From the NCBI RefSeq assembly GCF_958450345.1, contig NC_088781.1, positions 54,638,315 to 54,702,314 of the forward strand: a DNA stretch of 64,000 nt, written 5' to 3'. Position numbers and translations under genes: made by a program. The notes beneath the pieces were generated by a model. It did no database searches. It had not been told where the DNA came from and was given only the letters and a program-made list of their open reading frames with translations. The stretch comes from Calliphora vicina (lineage: Eukaryota; Arthropoda; Insecta; Diptera; Calliphoridae). The stretch's first letter is position 1, and each line of letters begins with the position of its first letter. This document shows positions 59,445-64,000 of the stretch, one piece after another.

Positions 59445-60813
59445 TTGGGTGTATGACTTAAATTGCTTATCTGTCATTTATTCTCACTTAGTTATTGAAC
59501 ATTATAGTGCAAACAACAATGTTTTTTTTGCTTCGAAAATGTCGAATTTTGTACCAACAAAGCGTCATAAGCAGGAAGTTTAATTTGAAAAAAAAACACC
59601 GATTGCAAACCAAAGCTTATGGTGAAAGTGTTCCATCGGTTTCAACATGCGAGAGATGGTTTGTGAGGTTCAGAAGTGATGATTTTGACACGGAAGACAA
59701 AGATCGCCCAGGCCAGCCAAAAAAGTTTGAAGACCAAGAATTAGAGGCATTACTCCATGAAGATTGTTGTAAAACTCAACCAACGCTTGCAAAATTATTG
59801 GGAGCAACCTGAGCAGCAATTTCAAAACATTTGCGAGCAGCAGAATTCATCCAAAAGTAAAACGGGGATACCTTGAAAGAAGATTTTGCATGTCCGAAAT
59901 GTTGCTTGAACGCTATAAAAGAAAACATTTTTTTCCACCGAATCATTACTTGCGATGAAAAATGGATCCATTACGATAACCCGAAACGTAAGAGAGAGTA
60001 TGTGAAGCCAGACCAACCAGCCGGCGCTAAGGTAATGCTCTGTATTTTTTTCTTCTTGCATCAGCACTCAGGGGATGACCGCTACTTATGCAAAGCATTG
60101 TGTTGTAACTAGGAATATAGGTTATGGAAGGGAGGAAAGAGGAAATAGTGTTTGTGGACATTCTATTTGAACTTTTCTAAATTGAAAATGATAGGAAAGA
60201 CTTCAGCGGAAAGTTTGTTCCACATACGTACAGTACGGCTAAAGCACGAAATTCTCTGTAGTGTGGCATATCGATATAGGTGGTGTAAGGCGTGAGGAGA
60301 TCAGATGGAATAAAGTAATTCCAACACCATTTCAGAAATCCGAGACACTTGAATGCTTCTTTCGACACACTTTAGACCAGCGGACATCACATTGTATTCT
60401 CATGTCCAGAACATAAAGAGCGTCTGATTCCACAATATTTACACCACCCATAAATACAGATGAAGCGACATGGTATATCGTTCGTTTTCGTGTCAACATG
60501 CAACCTTGAAAGCGACCCTATTCGCACGATTCATAGATTGTCAGATTAAGGGAATCATTCATGTTTTGCCTCCAATCTCCGACAGGCTTGGTCTGTAATT
60601 GAATGAATATGAATGGTAAATATTGCTTTCATCTGCAAAAGAATAGATAGGATTGGAAGTCTGACGAAGAAGGTCGTTTAGAAAAATAGGGAATAGGGTC
60701 CTATCTATTATGAGCTACTAAAAACTGACCAGACCAACACAGCGAACCTTTACCGAACGCAACTGATTCGTTTGAAGTGAGCATTGCCCCGCATTTTTAA
60801 GTCATACGCCCAA
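59445..60813 (+). pseudogene. mariner element split by a LINE insertion
   Basis: Terminal repeats TTGGGTGTATGACTTAAA (left, 59445) and TTTAAGTCATACGCCCAA (right, to 60813, followed by TA). The transposase frame starts at a CRILYQQSVI/SNFVPTKRH region and runs through VPSVSTCERWFVRF, EDKDRPGQPKKFEDQELEAL and ITCDEKWIHYDNPKRK, with stops and shifts. It breaks off near 60045 at AAGGTAATGCTCTGTATT and resumes near 60697 with YYELLKTDQT. After that a large deletion leads straight to the right end. Confidence 0.85.
60046..60697 (-). mobile_element. 5'-truncated LINE inserted in a mariner copy
   Basis: The minus strand reads ADESNIYHSYSFNYRPSLSE after the catalytic box, then ALYVLDMRIQCDVRW and SKEAFKCLGFLKWC, which is the thumb of a Jockey-like reverse transcriptase. 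A T run at 60046-60052 at its left border would be the poly(A) tail in this orientation. The mariner target lost about 16 bases. Stops are present. Confidence 0.75.
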
Positions 60814-62450
60814 TAATTCGAAGCTCTGACTGAATATACGCTTATTTTATTATCCATATTGTGATTTTCTTGAACGTATAGCTACTAACATCAGATAGGA
60901 GAGAAAAAAAGTTTCGAAAAATTCAAATAAAAGTTGAGATTTTTTCTAAGATTTTGTATGAGTTTCAATATATATTTCATATGTTTCCTAGAGTCCAGCT
61001 CACCAAATACTGAACCCAGGACAAACATTTTGTGAAATGATCTCCTCAAACAAACTAAACTTTCATTTTAGTTGGGAACATCGACAGCTTATTTTTCCTC
61101 CATACAAAAGAGGCCATCCTAATGTTCATACATATACTATATGGCAATACATATATTGCTATCTTCCAATTAATCTAAACGTACGCAATGACTAAACTGA
61201 TAGGAGCAAAAGTACAAGTACAATCAAACTTTATTTTATTATTACTACATATTTGTTTTCATAGTTTTTACTAACATATTTTTTTGAGACAAAGTTAAGC
61301 ACTAGTTTTTGTTATAACAAACAAACAAAAATTAAGACTGAACGAGAGAGAAGGAAAGATAGAGAAAAAATATTATGAATGAAAATATAAAAACCACCAT
61401 AAAAATACAATGTGTTATGCAACCTTCCTCAACAGCAATATAAAGATTTTTTTTGCAGTACTTAGCTGCTGGGTGGTTTGGTTTGGTAGGTGACATTGAA
61501 TTTAAATGGTCTCTATGAACAAACATTGTTGGGCTCAGCATATAGGGAGCAATTCAGTATATTCAAAAAAATAAAATAAAAGCTTAAAAGTACACATTTA
61601 GATTGAAAATAAAAAAGACAATTTACTTTGATTAAGAAAAGCATCTCAAACAAAATACAAGATTCATACATACAAACATACATTAAACATATGACAACAA
61701 AAGTAATATATACATACAGAGTATGTACAACTAACTGTTATACAATCAATAGTAAATTTGTTTAACTACAATAATATTTTAAGTAACAGACTGGCAGAAA
61801 TTTTAGAAATGGCAAAACAGAGCCTTTCTGCCAAACTATGACGACATATTAAGATTATTTATGCAAAATAATAGATAATTATGTGATTGTCAACAAACTA
61901 TAAAAAAAATAAACAGCTGTTTATAAACGTCATAAGGGCTAAATTCAAAAAGTTTTTGCAAAATCTTAGATATGGACAAAAACACAATTTTGTTTAAACT
62001 TGAGTACATTTTTTTCTTAGCTCATCAAGTATATACAAAAAGAAGTATTTTAGCGGGTAAAATTTGTTGGCGTGTAGGTGGTCCAAAAGTTATTGCGGTT
62101 TACAAAATTATTTTTTTAATTTTATATAGCATCAGCTCACATAGAATTTCCCATCGCTATAGAGCAGGTTTCGTTGAGTTTAAATTTTCAATTTGTATTT
62201 TAATCACCAGGGGTACCTCGGGTATATGAATAAATTGACAGCACTGTTTTCTGTGATAGTTCTCACTTGTTTTCTTCTGGTAATTTGTCATTAATAGACT
62301 TACGACCCATACCCATAGCAACGTTTTCAGATTGTTCAAATTTATTTTGAAAATTCTCTTTCAATTTGACAAACACATCGGGGATCACATGCATTTTATG
62401 GCGCTCATAATCGTCCATCGGAGATATTAGGTCAATAAACAAAGGATCGT
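60814..62450. other. AT-rich DNA, no gene seen
   Basis: No supported gene. The frames at 61332-61541, 61972-62229 and 62157-62339 have no recognisable domain. Confidence 0.45.
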
Positions 62451-62479
62451 TTTAGCAATATGTCTACTCTTAACGATAA

Positions 62480-63246
62480 TTTGCATTTCAAAAGATGCCT
62501 TACATGCGCACAGAACAAGCGATTGATGATGTGCCGCGTAGTGTTGATGATGATCCAAATGTGTGAATCGGTATTATGCCCCACAATTAAACTTGTGTCC
62601 ATCCACTTTATGGAAGATTTTGAATAAGGATATTGGTTTGCGTGCTTCAAATCGTACATAAATTGAAGTCTCTCGATCATCGTTCAAGCCTTAAGGTAGG
62701 GGATACATGTCAAATATTTACTCAAAAAAGCGTAACCCCTTTTTTGCACAAATTTTGTTTGACGTGTTTACTCTTACAAGTGATTTGTAAGATCAAACAG
62801 CATCAAATGAAATAAAACTAAATTTATTGTTTTGAATCATCCTAAGTAAAATAAGTTTTTGAAATAAAAGAATTCAAATATATTTTATTTCCGTCTTTTT
62901 CGTCAAATATTTGTCATGTGTGACCCTACCTTTACATTTTGTAAATGGGCCGAAGGAAACAACGCCCCAGAATTTAATTTTAAAAATTTGTTCAGTATGG
63001 AGTGATTTGGAAATTGTCGCATTTGGAGCGATGATTATCCTCAAGCCATTGTCGAAACACCATTACATCCAGATAAACTCATTGTTTGATATGCTTTATG
63101 GGCCAGTGGATTCATTGGTCCATATGTCTTTACAAATAACAATGGTGAGCGGTATAGAGACATGGTTACTAACTTTTTCGTGCCTCAATTGGAAGTCAGT
63201 AGTAATACAGACATGTAGTTTCAGCAGTATGGTGCCTGCAAGTTTC
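62480..63246 (+). pseudogene. mariner-like transposase relic, second family
   Basis: Plus-strand pieces read PQLNLCPSTLWKILNKDIGLRA (helix-turn-helix part, about 62582-62650). After the MITE come NCRIWSDDYPQAIVETPLHP (about 63016-63075), SGFIGPYVFTNNNGERYRDM and FQQYGA, where the usual catalytic Asp is Tyr. Two Trp codons have become stops. This family is different from the mariner at 59445. A stretch around the first catalytic Asp is deleted. Confidence 0.75.
62694..62931. mobile_element. AGGTAGGG MITE inside a mariner-like relic
   Basis: This 238-bp element has inverted ends (AGGTAGGGGATACATGTC on the left, AGGTAGGGTCACACATGAC from the right, both leading into AAATATTT). It is flanked by TTA at 62691-62693 and 62932-62934. 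Transposase-like sequence continues on both sides. Confidence 0.75.
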
Positions 63247-63250
63247 TTAA

Positions 63251-64000
63251 CCCTTAATATCCCACTGGTACCGCCAGGACCCAACCAAAAAAATTAAAAT
63301 TTTGTTCAACGATTTTTGTCTAAACTTCCCACTGAGACTTTAAGGATATTTCTTGATACGAGCGCCACAGTTTGCGCCGATTGCCACTTGAAACAGACTT
63401 TATTTGACTCATGTTCAGTAAGGTGTCGGAACCTCGAAAAAAACAACTTTTGCGAAATTGCGTACTTTCAGAAAAATAATTTGGTGTTAAATACGTAAAA
63501 TTTAATTTTAAAAAATATTTCCGAGATCTTTATAGTGCCTAGAAGCTATTGTGAGTGTTTAAAATAATAATTTTTATTTTATTTTAGTGGATTTTTTAAA
63601 ATTTTAGGTTGGTCCCTTACGAATTTTTATCGATTAGAAATGTCGATTAAAATTCGTGATTTTAGAACAGAAGAGCTTTGCGAGTTTGTTAATTCTGTTG
63701 CGTGGTCGGAATGTGAAGATGATTATGATTTTTCTTCTGACGACAGTGATTATGACCCAGATTTCGATATTGATGCAGCTATACGATCCAGGCTACGATC
63801 GTCTGTACAAAATACGTACGATAATTGCGGCATTGAACGGTTACTTTCACAATGTAGCAAAACGAGCAAGATTGTGTGTTGATGAAAAAAATTGTGAGAC
63901 AAAGATTAAACACTATATGAAACAATACACTGAACCCATGGGTTGACAAATTGTTTCTTATGTGCGATGATTCTGGATTTTGCTATTCGTTTGAAATTTA
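63251..64000 (+). mobile_element. piggyBac-like element, runs off the window
   Basis: TTAA at 63247-63250 is followed by CCCTTAATATCCCACTGG, as expected for a piggyBac end. A frame starting at 63640 (MSIKIRDFRTEEL) has an acidic N-terminus (SSDDSDYDPDFD), usual for this family. By about 63870 the sequence already reads VDEKNCETKIKHYMKQYTEP, which resembles the conserved VDE region with the first catalytic Asp. WVDKLFLMCDDSGFCYSFEI follows in another frame. About 170 residues between these parts are missing, and at least two frameshifts are present. The right end lies outside the window. Confidence 0.75.

Noticed and set aside
1..64000. CRISPR array, rRNA genes or bacterial-type operons
   Set aside because: No regular spaced repeats or rRNA segments were seen; gene structure is plainly eukaryotic.

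Overview
The window looks like nuclear DNA of a higher fly (Diptera, probably a calyptrate such as a blowfly, house fly or relative). It is AT-rich, has small canonical GT-AG introns, and carries four spliced or nested genes with clear animal orthologues. Most of the rest is decayed transposable elements of insect type. I saw no bacterial operons, CRISPR arrays or rRNA genes. The species call is an inference from style and gene content.

Genes. (1) 8956-10119 (+) encodes a 349-residue MORN-repeat protein, the fly radial spoke head protein RSPH1. (2) 10351-20430 (-) is Alg7/DPAGT1, the enzyme that starts dolichol-linked N-glycan assembly. Its four exons join exactly to 408 residues. (3) Inside its 8.7 kb third intron, on the same strand, lies a single-exon GT17 gene of the MGAT3 type (15867-17543, 558 aa). 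Its DxD-like metal site appears to be lost. (4) 24433-31643 (-) is an eight-exon gene for a 1399-residue LRR-Ig transmembrane receptor. Its cytoplasmic side carries an unusual 11-residue repeat array. RSPH1 and Alg7 converge with 231 bp between stop codons, so their 3' ends probably overlap.

Region by region. 1-8.9 kb is gene-free: a piggyBac-type MITE, a LINE RNase H relic, a Transib-like element and a long copy of a dispersed repeat (family A). 8.9-20.4 kb holds RSPH1, Alg7 and the nested GT17 gene. 20.4-24.4 kb holds a Tc1 relic and twin foldback MITEs. 24.4-31.7 kb is the receptor gene; its largest intron carries LINE, family A and family F repeats. 31.7-64 kb has no host gene I can support and is a transposon graveyard: mariner copies, LINE fragments, tRNA-derived SINEs, a hAT-type MITE, a Tc1 element with IR/DR ends, and a piggyBac-like element running off the right edge.

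The strongest unexplained pattern is that at least seven unrelated small inverted-repeat families are flanked by exact 3-bp direct repeats made only of A and T. In several cases a related copy of the host repeat preserves the empty site. The window also shows reciprocal nesting, where family A sits in a MITE at one locus and the same MITE sits in family A at another. All assignments rest on reading the sequence and remembered family motifs; no database search was run.
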